Of a DNA stretch of 42,712 nt, positions 1 through 6,730 are shown in pieces. Position numbers and translations under genes: made by a program. The DNA lies in assembly GCA_017882905.1 (NCBI GenBank), contig JADGOO010000102.1, positions 1 through 42,712 of the forward strand, given 5' to 3'. The DNA comes from Acidimicrobiia bacterium. GTDB lineage: Bacteria; Actinomycetota; Acidimicrobiia; IMCC26256; PALSA-610. Numbering within the stretch: position 1 is the first letter of the stretch; each line of letters starts with the position of its first letter. The notes beneath the pieces were generated by a model. That model did not search any database. It saw only the letters and a list, made by a program, of their open reading frames with translations, and was not told the DNA's origin.

Positions 1-138
1 ACCCGCCTGGTGATCGCGTCGGCGGAACGTCGTTTGCTGCTCGAAGCGTCCCGCAATTCTGCGCGACAGCACCGAACCGCCTGAGGGTCTCGGACCCACC
101 TAACGCCGCCATGGACTCTGGCGCGGCCTCGACGATGC
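1..138. other. Window edge; no assignable gene
   Basis: An open frame enters from the left edge on the plus strand and stops at TGA 82-84. It reads about 27 residues, rich in Arg, Ala and Glu, and could be the tail of a gene starting outside the window. It is too short to assign. Nothing else is evident up to 138. Confidence 0.25.
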
Positions 139-371
139 ATGTCGAAGCTGGCCATCGCCTTGATCCAGTCCAAAGACCCGACCACCGTTGGGCTGACACT
201 TGTGACGTTCGACGACCCGAAAGCGCCGTCCCACAACATCCAGGCCGTGCTGCTCGCACCACACGTCATCACGATCAAGAACGTCGAAGACCGTCGTGAC
301 CGCCGGTGCAATCACCGCAGCGCAGATCTGCAAGGGCATCCAAGCGGCCTGTACCGCTGCCGGCGTGAAGG
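139..371 (+). pseudogene. Remnant of sugar ABC transporter substrate-binding protein (XylF-like C-terminus)
   Basis: Only the C-terminal tail of a periplasmic sugar-binding protein can be read. Frame 1 gives residues like AVLLAPHVITIKNVED. At about 291 the homologous reading moves to frame 2 and continues as TAGAITAAQICKGIQAAC. This matches the end of XylF/RbsB-type proteins, where a VT(K)xNV segment is followed by a TAxxIC helix and a final AAGVK. The shift can be explained by a one- or two-base indel. There is no N-terminus, signal peptide or ligand-binding core. The frame runs straight into permease sequence without a stop. The family assignment is from motif memory; the broken state is direct. 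Confidence 0.55.
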
Positions 372-900
372 CCCGCGTCGGAATTCCCAGGTTTGTCGCC
401 ACGCTCGCCCTGTTCCTCGCTTGGCAGGGCGCGCTGCTCTTCGTCCTCAACTCCCAGCCCATTGCTGTCAGCAACTCACCAAGACGTCGTGGGGCCGCCA
501 CCTGATGGCAATCGGCGGCAATGTCGAGGCCGCGCAGCGCGCTGGCATCGACGTGGTCAAGATCAAGGTGACCGCCTTTACGCTGTGCTCCTCGTTTGCG
601 GCGCTCGGCGGCATCTTCCTCGCGTCGGAAACGGGCGGCGTTCAACTCGACCTCGGCGCCGGCTACATCCTGCTCTTCGCCGTCGCGGCGGCGGTGATCG
701 GGGGGACGTCGCTCTTCGGCGGACGGGGCAAGGCCCGCGACGCGATCATCGGCGCCCTTGTCATCGTCATCATCCCGAACGGCATCGGACTCAAGCCGAG
801 CCTGCCGGCGCAGTACAACAACGTCATCACGGGAGCGGTCCTGCTGCTCGCGGCGTCCGTCGACGCAGTGTCCCGCCGTCGATCTGCCGCCCACCGTTAA
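372..900 (+). pseudogene. Remnant of sugar ABC transporter permease (XylH/RbsC-like)
   Basis: Frame 2 (372-470) encodes a permease membrane segment, ARVGIPRFVATLALFLAW, joined to the binding-protein tail. Near 475 the homologous frame returns to frame 1 and runs to TAA 898-900. It carries the typical BPD_transp_2 C-terminal part: WGRHLMAIGGNVEAAQRAGI, then AAVIGGTSLFGGRG, then the last hydrophobic helix. The permease N-terminus, the ATPase gene expected between binding protein and permease, and roughly 100 or more residues between the two permease pieces are missing. This is decay with at least two deletions and two frame changes, or an assembly chimera near a contig edge. The 420-base C-terminal piece is well preserved, so decay may be recent. 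Confidence 0.6.
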
Positions 901-979
901 CCCGTCGTCAGCGCCGGGTCTCGCAAGCGAACTACCGCACGCATCTGCAACCGAATGCACCGCCGTTGACCCGTCCCGC

Positions 980-985
980 TACCCT
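980..985 (+). promoter_or_regulatory. Candidate -10 box (TACCCT) for hisG
   Basis: A TANNNT hexamer lies 9 nt before the hisG ATG. No Shine-Dalgarno sequence separates them, so a very short or absent 5' leader is likely. TTGACC at 966-971 is too close to serve as its -35. Confidence 0.4.
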
Positions 986-994
986 CACCGGCCG

Positions 995-1870
995 ATGCTG
1001 CGCCTGGTGTTGCCGAAGGGCTCCCTCGAGCGAGCCACCCTGGAGCTCTTCGACCACGCCGATCTGGCGGTGAGCCGGGCGTCCGACGTCGACTACAAGG
1101 CCACGATCGACGATCCGCGGGTCGACGACGTGCGGATCCTGCGGCCCCAGGAGATCCCGCGCTATGTGGCCGATGGCCTCTTCGACCTGGGCATCGCCGG
1201 GCGCGACTGCGTCGAGGAGGCGGGCGCCGACGTGGTCACGCTGGCCCAGCTCAACTACTCGAAGGCCACGGCACGCCCCACGATGATCGTGCTCGCGGTG
1301 GCCGCGGGCTCGCCGTGGGCGGCACCGTCGGACCTGCCCGCGGGTGTTCGGGTCCACACCGAGTTCCCGAACCTGGCTCGCCGCTTCCTCGAGGAGCACG
1401 GTGTCGATGCGCGGGTCACGTACTCCTACGGGGCGACCGAGGCCAAGGTGCCCGAGATCGCCGATGCCGTGGTGGAGCTCACCGAGACGGGTCGAGCGCT
1501 GCGCGCCGCCGGGCTGAAGATCATCGCGACGGTGCTCACGAGCTACACGGAGCTGATCGCCAACCGCACCGCGTACGAAGACCCGACGAAGCGGCGCGCC
1601 ATGGAGCAGATCCAAGTGCTGCTCGCCGGAGTGCTCGACGCGCGCGGCCGTGTGCTCGTGAAGCTCAACGTCGAGTCGGCCAACCTCGACACGGTGATCG
1701 GTCTGCTCCCGGCCCTGAAGTCGCCCACGGTCTCCAAGCTCTCGGGCGAAGACGGTTACGCGGTGGAGACCGTGGTGTCGAAGAGCGGCATCAACACCTT
1801 GATCCCCGACCTCATCGACGCGGGCGCCACCGGCATCATCGAGCTGCCGATCAGCAAGATCATCCCGTGA
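995..1870 (+). CDS. hisG: ATP phosphoribosyltransferase, long form
   Basis: Catalyses the first step of histidine biosynthesis, condensing ATP with PRPP to phosphoribosyl-ATP in the cytoplasm. The 291-residue length and a C-terminal ACT-like regulatory domain (about 215-291) mark the long HisG form, which acts without HisZ and is feedback-inhibited by histidine. The N-terminus MLRLVLPKGSLE is the usual HisG opening, which fixes the start at ATG 995 although the frame is open further upstream. The phosphate-binding stretch SYGATEAKVPEIADAVVELT is present. The C-terminal SGINTLIPDLIDAGATGIIE motif is typical of actinobacterial HisG. No hisE or other his gene is adjacent; the upstream neighbour is transporter wreckage. 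Its stop overlaps the GTG of the next gene. Confidence 0.95.
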   Translation: MLRLVLPKGSLERATLELFDHADLAVSRASDVDYKATIDDPRVDDVRILRPQEIPRYVADGLFDLGIAGRDCVEEAGADVVTLAQLNYSKATARPTMIVLAVAAGSPWAAPSDLPAGVRVHTEFPNLARRFLEEHGVDARVTYSYGATEAKVPEIADAVVELTETGRALRAAGLKIIATVLTSYTELIANRTAYEDPTKRRAMEQIQVLLAGVLDARGRVLVKLNVESANLDTVIGLLPALKSPTVSKLSGEDGYAVETVVSKSGINTLIPDLIDAGATGIIELPISKIIP

Positions 1871-2064
1871 CCGGACGGGTCGTCGCCTTCGACCCCCAGG
1901 CCGGCCTCGGCGAGATCGCGGCCGACGACGGCACCCGCTTCCCGTTCCACTGCACGCAGATCGCCGACGGGACGCGCTCCATCGACGTGGGTGCCGACGT
2001 GACGTTCGCGACGATGGCCGGGCCCCTCGGCCGCTGGGAAGCGAGCGCGATCAGCCGGCGCTGA
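1867..2064 (+). CDS. Small cold-shock-domain-like protein
   Basis: A 65-residue protein starting at GTG 1867, inside the last codons of hisG (GTGA overlap), so translational coupling is likely. The sequence GRVVAFDPQAGLGEIAADDG followed by FPFHC and IDVGADVTF follows the beta-strand pattern of a cold shock OB fold. The usual RNA-binding RNP1 core (KGFGFI) is changed to GLGEI, so several aromatic nucleic-acid contacts are absent. The family is known to bind single-stranded RNA or DNA, but binding by this variant is uncertain. It ends 14 bases inside the convergent DUF4328 gene. Confidence 0.75.
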   Translation: MTGRVVAFDPQAGLGEIAADDGTRFPFHCTQIADGTRSIDVGADVTFATMAGPLGRWEASAISRR

Positions 2065-2878
2065 GCGCTTCGGCGCGCCGGCTGAGCTGCTGCACGACGA
2101 GGATCGCCGTCACCGCCGCGACGGCGAGCAGCGCGAACGACACGGCGAACACGCCCCGCGCCGTCTTGTAGTCGTGCAAGAAGCTGGAGACGGTCTTGTT
2201 GTTGCTGTCGGGATCGATCGCGCCGGCGATCACGCGCACCAAGAACTGCAGGCACCACAGCGTCCACCAGCTGTAGAGCAAGGTGCGGCCCGATGCGGCC
2301 CGGGCCGATGCGGCGTCGGCCTCGGCCGGAGCGGCTGGTTCCGTGGCCGTCCAGGCATCGTTGGCGTAGCGCGCCGGGATGATGAAGTTGGCGATCGGGA
2401 TGAACCAGCCGACCGCGGCCATCGTGAGCGACCCGCCGTGCCAGCGGTTCGTCCGGCTCAGGTTGCTGACGAGGCGGTGGAACCAGATCACGAAGACCAC
2501 CCCGGCCACGATGATCGAGATCACCACGAGACGGTTCGCGCTGTTCGCCCGGTTCTCGGCGCTCTGCAGCGAGGCGACGCGGGCCAGTGTGAGTGCGGCG
2601 GGTCCGTCGTGCAGCAGCGCCGCCGTCTTCGACCGCAGGCTCAGCTCGCGCACCAGCGCGAGCACCGCGCACAGACCGCTGAGCGCGAGGAGCACGCTCG
2701 TGATCGCGCTGAGTCCGGCGAGCGCCTGCGGCGGGCCGGTCGTGGGCGCCGCGGCGGGTGGTGCCCAACTGGGCGCGGGAGGACCGGGGGGCGGGGGAGG
2801 AGCCTGCGGCGGCGACGAGGCCGGCGAGGCGCCAGGATCGCTCGGTACACCGCCTTGCGGCGGTTCACCCCAGGTCAT
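2051..2878 (-). CDS. DUF4328-type integral membrane protein
   Basis: A 275-residue protein with a Pro/Ala-rich cytoplasmic N-terminus (about 1-48, runs of PPPPP) followed by about five hydrophobic helices (near 50-70, 110-130, 148-165, 195-215 and 238-258). The motif FVIWFHRLVSNLSRTNRW and then VGWFIPIANFIIPARYANDAW is the hallmark of DUF4328, an uncharacterised actinobacterial membrane family. I chose ATG 2878, with the product beginning MTWGEPPQGG; another ATG lies six codons upstream. A CAGACT box 7 nt before the start may be a weak -10. Function unknown. Confidence 0.8.
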   Translation of the reverse strand: MTWGEPPQGGVPSDPGASPASSPPQAPPPPPGPPAPSWAPPAAAPTTGPPQALAGLSAITSVLLALSGLCAVLALVRELSLRSKTAALLHDGPAALTLARVASLQSAENRANSANRLVVISIIVAGVVFVIWFHRLVSNLSRTNRWHGGSLTMAAVGWFIPIANFIIPARYANDAWTATEPAAPAEADAASARAASGRTLLYSWWTLWCLQFLVRVIAGAIDPDSNNKTVSSFLHDYKTARGVFAVSFALLAVAAVTAILVVQQLSRRAEALSAG

Positions 2879-2920
2879 GGTCCCCAGTCTGGCCAACCGC
2901 GGCCCGCCAGGCGCGGATCG

Positions 2921-2940
2921 GACCGGACCGGACCGGACCG
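2921..2940. repeat. Tandem pentanucleotide (GACCG)4
   Basis: Four perfect copies of GACCG fill the short gap between the DUF1844 stop and the DUF4328 start. The run is outside both reading frames. It could be a slippage-prone spacer in the 5' region of the DUF4328 gene. Confidence 0.85.
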
Positions 2941-2941
2941 G

Positions 2942-3391
2942 CTACTTGCCCTCGTGCTCGAGCTCGTCGGCCACCCGCACGTAGAGCATCTGGATCTGGC
3001 CGAGGGCGTCGCGCAACGTCTCCTCGTGCTCGGCGAAGCGGCTCCCGAGGCCGTCGACGAGCGCCGCCATGGCATCGATGGCCAGGCCCGCACCGACCAG
3101 GTCGGGGAGGGGCACCCGCCCCTGCTCGTCGGGCGGGGTGGCGACGCCGAGGTACACGAGCGCCAGCTCGAAGAGCTGCACGGCGTGGTTGGCGACCACA
3201 TCGATCGCGGGGGTGCTGCGGATCTGGTCGTGCACCTCGCGCACGGCGGCGAGCTCTTCCTCGCTCACCGGAGGCCCCGCCGCGGCCGGCGGAGCGCCGG
3301 GTGCGCCACCCGGGTCAAGCCCGGGGCCGGGGGCGCCGTCGCGCTCGGGCTCGAGGGGGACCTCGCCGGATGGTGTCCACAGACTGCTCAC
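2942..3391 (-). CDS. DUF1844 domain protein
   Basis: An acidic protein of about 149 residues. The N-terminal third (to about 50) is low-complexity Pro/Gly/Ala. The remainder carries the DUF1844 helices: IDVVANHAVQLFELALVYLG, then DLVGAGLAIDAMAALVDGLG, then LRDALGQIQMLYVRVADEL. In actinobacteria this family is often found beside infC, facing away from it, as here. The start is uncertain. GTG 3391 has GAGG 9 bases upstream and gives a family-sized product; an ATG at 3475 would add 28 residues that look unlike the family. Molecular function is unknown. Confidence 0.75.
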   Translation of the reverse strand: MSSLWTPSGEVPLEPERDGAPGPGLDPGGAPGAPPAAAGPPVSEEELAAVREVHDQIRSTPAIDVVANHAVQLFELALVYLGVATPPDEQGRVPLPDLVGAGLAIDAMAALVDGLGSRFAEHEETLRDALGQIQMLYVRVADELEHEGK

Positions 3392-3652
3392 GCTGGTAGC
3401 CTCATTCGCTGACAACTCAATGGGAAGTGGGACCCCGCCGACCGCGCAGCCGCGTGGGCGATCGGGCGTCCCCACCCGGCCGACGATCCAGCGGGCCCGC
3501 CCGCCAGACCACTCGAGCCCGGGTCTGCACGTGCTCGCTCCCGGTTCCGACGGCGAAAGTCGACGGTGCCAGTCGCGACGGTGTCGGGCTTTCCATCACG
3601 CTAGCCCGCCGTCGATCGCGTCGGTGGCTGACCACAAGGGAGTGATGCCGCA
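3392..3652 (+). promoter_or_regulatory. Leader region of the infC operon
   Basis: A 261-base non-coding stretch between the divergent DUF1844 and infC genes. A TAGCCT box at 3397-3402 could be the infC -10, which would give a leader of about 245 nt. Three copies of CGACGG (3548, 3561, 3576) precede a single CCGTCG (3609-3614), so alternative stems are possible. No T-tract terminator is visible. In other bacteria infC-rpmI-rplT leaders are controlled by L20 or IF3; whether that holds here is inference. Confidence 0.45.
3576..3614 (+). promoter_or_regulatory. Hairpin just upstream of the infC ribosome-binding site
   Basis: CGACGG (3576-3581) pairs with CCGTCG (3609-3614), and CGGGCT (3585-3590) pairs with AGCCCG (3603-3608). 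This gives a 12-bp stem with a TGT bulge and a 12-nt loop. It ends 23 nt before the GGGAG ribosome-binding site, close enough to influence infC initiation. No T-run follows, so it is not a standard terminator. Confidence 0.5.
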
Positions 3653-3655
3653 ATC
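3638..3655 (+). promoter_or_regulatory. infC ribosome-binding site and AUC start codon
   Basis: GGGAG at 3638-3642 precedes ATC at 3653 by 10 nt. The reading frame is closed by TGA at 3629-3631. No ATG, GTG or TTG occurs in frame before GTG 3701, which would delete the conserved IF3 N-terminus. ATC is therefore the best start. Confidence 0.65.
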
Positions 3656-4258
3656 GCTGCTGAGGACGCCCGGATCAACGAACGGATTCGCGCCCGCAAT
3701 GTGCGCCTCATCGGAGCCGATGGGTCGCAGCTCGGAGTGAAGACCACCCCCGAGGCACTTGCGATCGCCCGCGACGCCGGTCTGGATCTCGTCGAAGTCG
3801 CCGACAAGGCAGACCCGCCCGTCTGCAAGATCATGGACTTCGGCAAGTTCAAGTACGAGCAAGATCAAAAGCGCAAGGAATCGCGCAAGAAGACGACGAA
3901 CGTCGTCATCAAGGAGATGAAGTTCCGCCCGAAGATCGATGCGCACGACTACACGACCAAGACGAAGCACGTCGAGCGCTTCTTGCAAGAGGGGTCGAAG
4001 GTCAAGCTCACGATCATGTTCCGAGGGCGCGAGATGGCGCACCCGGAGCTGGGGCGCAAGATCCTCGAGCGTGTCGCCGACCAGGTTGCCGAGTTCGCCA
4101 TCGTGGAATCGGCACCCCGCCAGGACGGCCGCAACATGACCATGGTCCTCCACCCGATCAAGAAGCCCGGGGCACCCAAGAAGCCCAAGCCCACGGCGCG
4201 CAACCACGAGGCTGCTGCGCCGGCCGAAGCCGCACCACCGGCCGCAGCCGGCGAATAG
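3653..4258 (+). CDS. infC: Translation initiation factor IF-3
   Basis: Binds the 30S subunit, prevents 50S association and checks start codon and initiator tRNA. The 201-residue product has the IF3 N-domain (ARINERIRARNVRLIG, then DLVEVADKADPPVCKIMDFG) and the C-domain (KEMKFRPKIDAHDYTTKTKH to about 170). An Ala/Pro-rich tail of about 25 residues follows. The start is ATC 3653: the frame has an upstream stop and no standard start before residue 17, and GTG 3701 would cut away the conserved N-terminal motif. IF3 discriminates against AUU/AUC starts and so represses its own mRNA in E. coli; the same loop is inferred here. First gene of infC-rpmI-rplT. Confidence 0.95.
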   Translation: MAAEDARINERIRARNVRLIGADGSQLGVKTTPEALAIARDAGLDLVEVADKADPPVCKIMDFGKFKYEQDQKRKESRKKTTNVVIKEMKFRPKIDAHDYTTKTKHVERFLQEGSKVKLTIMFRGREMAHPELGRKILERVADQVAEFAIVESAPRQDGRNMTMVLHPIKKPGAPKKPKPTARNHEAAAPAEAAPPAAAGE

Positions 4259-4291
4259 CGCCCACCGCATCCCCATCACTAGGAACGTCCA

Positions 4292-4486
4292 ATGCCGAAG
4301 ATGAAGACCAACCGCAGCGCGGCCAAGCGCTTCAAGATCACCGGGACCGGCAAGATCCGCCGGCGCCAGGGCTTTCGAGCGCACCTGCTCGAGCACAAGC
4401 CCACGCGGCGAACCCGGCGCCTGGGCCGTGAGGTCACGGTCGAGGGCGGCCAGCGCAAGCACGTTCTGAAGCTGCTCGGGAAGTAG
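4292..4486 (+). CDS. rpmI: 50S ribosomal protein L35
   Basis: A 64-residue basic protein, [20 protein letters not shown] at the N-terminus and KHVLKLLGK at the end, matching bL35 in length and sequence. It sits 33 bases after infC and 12 bases before rplT, the usual IF3-L35-L20 order. AGGAACG upstream of the ATG is a plausible ribosome-binding site. Confidence 0.97.
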   Translation: MPKMKTNRSAAKRFKITGTGKIRRRQGFRAHLLEHKPTRRTRRLGREVTVEGGQRKHVLKLLGK

Positions 4487-4498
4487 GAGGGCCAAGCG

Positions 4499-4858
4499 AT
4501 GGCACGCGTCAAGCGATCGGTCAACTCGAAGAAGGGCCGCCGCAAGATCATGAAGGCGGCCAAGGGCTACACCGGCTCGCGGTCGCGCCACCTGCGCGCG
4601 GCCAACGAGCAGGTGATGCACTCCGGCCTGTATGCGTACCGCGACCGCCACGCGCGCAAGGCGGAGTTCCGCAAGCTCTGGATCGTGCGCATCAACGCAG
4701 CATGTCGCCAGAACGACATGAGCTACTCGGTGTTCATCGCCGGGCTCAAGGCCGCCGGTGTCGAGGTCGACCGCAAGGTCCTCGCCGACCTCGCAGTGCG
4801 TGAGCCGGCCGTGTTCGCCAAGCTCGTCGACACCGCCCGCGGGGCTGTCGCCGCGTAG
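4499..4858 (+). CDS. rplT: 50S ribosomal protein L20
   Basis: A 119-residue protein with the bL20 N-terminal extension [19 protein letters not shown], which threads into 23S rRNA, and the globular domain ([40 protein letters not shown]). AGGAGGGCC just before the ATG is a strong ribosome-binding site. L20 is an early assembly protein and in some bacteria represses the infC operon by binding its leader; that role here would depend on the leader described upstream. Confidence 0.97.
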   Translation: MARVKRSVNSKKGRRKIMKAAKGYTGSRSRHLRAANEQVMHSGLYAYRDRHARKAEFRKLWIVRINAACRQNDMSYSVFIAGLKAAGVEVDRKVLADLAVREPAVFAKLVDTARGAVAA

Positions 4859-4886
4859 GGCCGGCCCCCACGTCAGAGGTCCTCGA

Positions 4887-5696
4887 ATGGGCGCGCTCGG
4901 CGCGCACCATCCCGAGGTCAAAGAACTCCGCCGGCTGCTCCGCGACGCGTCTGCTCGCCGAGCGGCCGGCTGCTGTGTGCTCGAAGGCCCACGCGTGCTC
5001 GCGGGCGCGTTCGAGCGCGGCGCGCGCATCGACGCTCTGTATGTCGGCGCCGATGCCCGTCTCGACGCGCGCGCGGTCGCGGAGCGCGTCGCGGCCGAGG
5101 CGGCCATCGAGGTGCAGGTGCTCGCCGCGGGTGTCGCGGCGCGGGTCGCCGACGTGCGCACGACGAGCGGGGTCTTGGCGACCGCGGTCGTGGCGCGCCC
5201 GCCGATGGCTGCGCTCGACGGCGGCGACTGGTGGGTCGTCGCGGCGCACGTGAGCGACCCCGGCAATCTCGGCACGATCGTGCGCGCCGCCGAAGCGGCG
5301 GGTGCGCGCGGAATCGCTATCGGGCACGGTTCGGCCGACCCGTACAATCCCAAGGTCGTGCGGGCCTCGGCCGGCGCGATCTTCGGCATCCCGATGGTGG
5401 AGGGCGACGCAGTGGTGATCCTCGAACAGCTCGCAGCGCGCGGCGTTCGCCGCGTGGGCGCGGCTGCACACGGGGGCATGCTGTTGCACGACCCGTCGCT
5501 CGACGCGGTGCTCTGCGCCCCGGTCGCGGTCGTCGTGGGCCACGAGACGCATGGTCTCGGTGACCTTCCCGTCGACGAGCTCGTGACCATCCCGATGGCC
5601 GGCGCCGCCGAATCGCTCAACGTGGCGATGGCCTCGACGGTGGTGCTGTTCGAGATCGGTCGCCGTCGCGCTCTGCCCGGAACGAGCGCCCGATGA
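4887..5696 (+). CDS. SpoU/TrmH-family RNA 2'-O-methyltransferase
   Basis: A 269-residue SAM-dependent 2'-O-ribose methyltransferase of the SPOUT class. The N-terminal substrate-binding domain (about 1-105, CCVLEGPRVLAGA) is followed by the knotted catalytic domain. Its three motifs are SDPGNLGTIVRAAEAAG with the catalytic Arg, VVVGHETHGLG, and IPMAGAAESLNVAMA. Placement between rplT and pheS is typical of actinobacteria, where the gene is usually annotated as a 23S rRNA methyltransferase (RlmB/TsnR-like). The modified nucleotide cannot be read from sequence. ATG 4887 is preceded by AGAGG. The stop overlaps pheS as ATGA. Confidence 0.88.
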   Translation: MGALGAHHPEVKELRRLLRDASARRAAGCCVLEGPRVLAGAFERGARIDALYVGADARLDARAVAERVAAEAAIEVQVLAAGVAARVADVRTTSGVLATAVVARPPMAALDGGDWWVVAAHVSDPGNLGTIVRAAEAAGARGIAIGHGSADPYNPKVVRASAGAIFGIPMVEGDAVVILEQLAARGVRRVGAAAHGGMLLHDPSLDAVLCAPVAVVVGHETHGLGDLPVDELVTIPMAGAAESLNVAMASTVVLFEIGRRRALPGTSAR

Positions 5697-6730
5697 GCGC
5701 CGACGAGCTGATCCGACGCGCCGCCGACGTGCGCGCGGTCGCGCTCGACGACGTGCGCGGCGCAGGGTCGCTCGACGGGTTGCACGATGCCGAACGGCGC
5801 GCCAAAGCCGCCCTCGCCGACGTCAAGAAGGGCATCAAGGACGTACCCGGCGACCAGCGCGCCGGCGTGGGGCAAGCCCTCGGCGCGGCCGAGGCGGCGG
5901 TGCGCGACGCGGCCGAAGCCCGGCGCAGCGACCTCGAAGCCGCCGCGCGTTCGGGGGCGGCCGAGCGCGAGCGCCTCGATCTGAGCTCGCTGGGCCGCGA
6001 CTACCGCCGCGGCCACCTTCACCCCGTCACCCAAACATGGCGGGCGCTCGAAGACATCTTCGTGGGCCTCGGTTACTCGGTGTTCTACGGCCCCGAGGTC
6101 GAAGACGACTGGCACAACTTCGAGGCGCTCAACTTCCCGCCCGGCCATCCGGCTCGCGCGATGCAAGACACGCTCTACGTGGATCTCGGCGAACCCGAAC
6201 AGGTGATGCTGCGCACGCACACGTCGCCGATGCAGATCCGCCTGATGGAGACGCAACCGCTTCCCATCTACGCCGTGATCCCGGGCCGCACGTTCCGTCG
6301 CGACACGATGGACGCGCGTCACTCGCCTGTGTTTCACCAGATCGAGTGCCTCGTGATCGACAAGGGCATCACGCTCGGTCATCTCTTCGGAACGATCGAC
6401 GTGTTCTTCCGAGCGCTGTTCGGCGATGTGGAAGCGCGCTTCTTGCCGAGCTTCTTCCCGTTCACCGAGCCGTCGGCCGAGCTGGCCACGAGCTGCCCGT
6501 TCTGTCACAAGGCGGGGTGTCGCGTCTGCTCGCAGACGGGTTGGATCGAGCTGGGCGGCTGCGGCATGGTCGATCCCAACGTGTTCGCCGCGTGCGGCAT
6601 CGACTCCGAGGAGTACAGCGGCTTCGCCTTCGGGTTCGGCATCGATCGGATCCCCTTGCTCGTGAACCAGGTTCCCGATCTCAAGACCCTGCTCTGGGAC
6701 AACGACGTTCGCTTCTTGGAGCAGCTCTGA
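5693..6730 (+). CDS. pheS: Phenylalanyl-tRNA synthetase alpha subunit
   Basis: Catalytic subunit of the (alpha-beta)2 enzyme that charges tRNA-Phe. Length 345 matches the bacterial family. The N-terminal 90 residues are Ala/Glu/Arg-rich helices, the predicted coiled-coil arm that contacts tRNA. The class II core starts at LGRDYRRGHLHPVTQT. Motif 2 is FRRDTMDARHSPVFHQIE; motif 3 is FAFGFGIDRI near the C-terminus. A Cys-rich loop CPFCHKAGCRVC precedes GWIELGGCGMV, as in many bacterial PheS. The start overlaps the preceding stop (ATGA) and the stop overlaps pheT by one base, so translation is probably coupled. Confidence 0.97.
   Translation: MSADELIRRAADVRAVALDDVRGAGSLDGLHDAERRAKAALADVKKGIKDVPGDQRAGVGQALGAAEAAVRDAAEARRSDLEAAARSGAAERERLDLSSLGRDYRRGHLHPVTQTWRALEDIFVGLGYSVFYGPEVEDDWHNFEALNFPPGHPARAMQDTLYVDLGEPEQVMLRTHTSPMQIRLMETQPLPIYAVIPGRTFRRDTMDARHSPVFHQIECLVIDKGITLGHLFGTIDVFFRALFGDVEARFLPSFFPFTEPSAELATSCPFCHKAGCRVCSQTGWIELGGCGMVDPNVFAACGIDSEEYSGFAFGFGIDRIPLLVNQVPDLKTLLWDNDVRFLEQL

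Noticed and set aside
3645-3647. ATG as the infC start codon
   Set aside because: It is out of frame with IF3; its frame gives MPQSLLRTPG, unlike any IF3.
3596-6508. Long minus-strand open frame (about 970 codons) opposite infC to pheS
   Set aside because: It is antisense to six strongly conserved genes, shows Arg/His-rich low-complexity translation, and arises from GC-rich third positions on the real strand.
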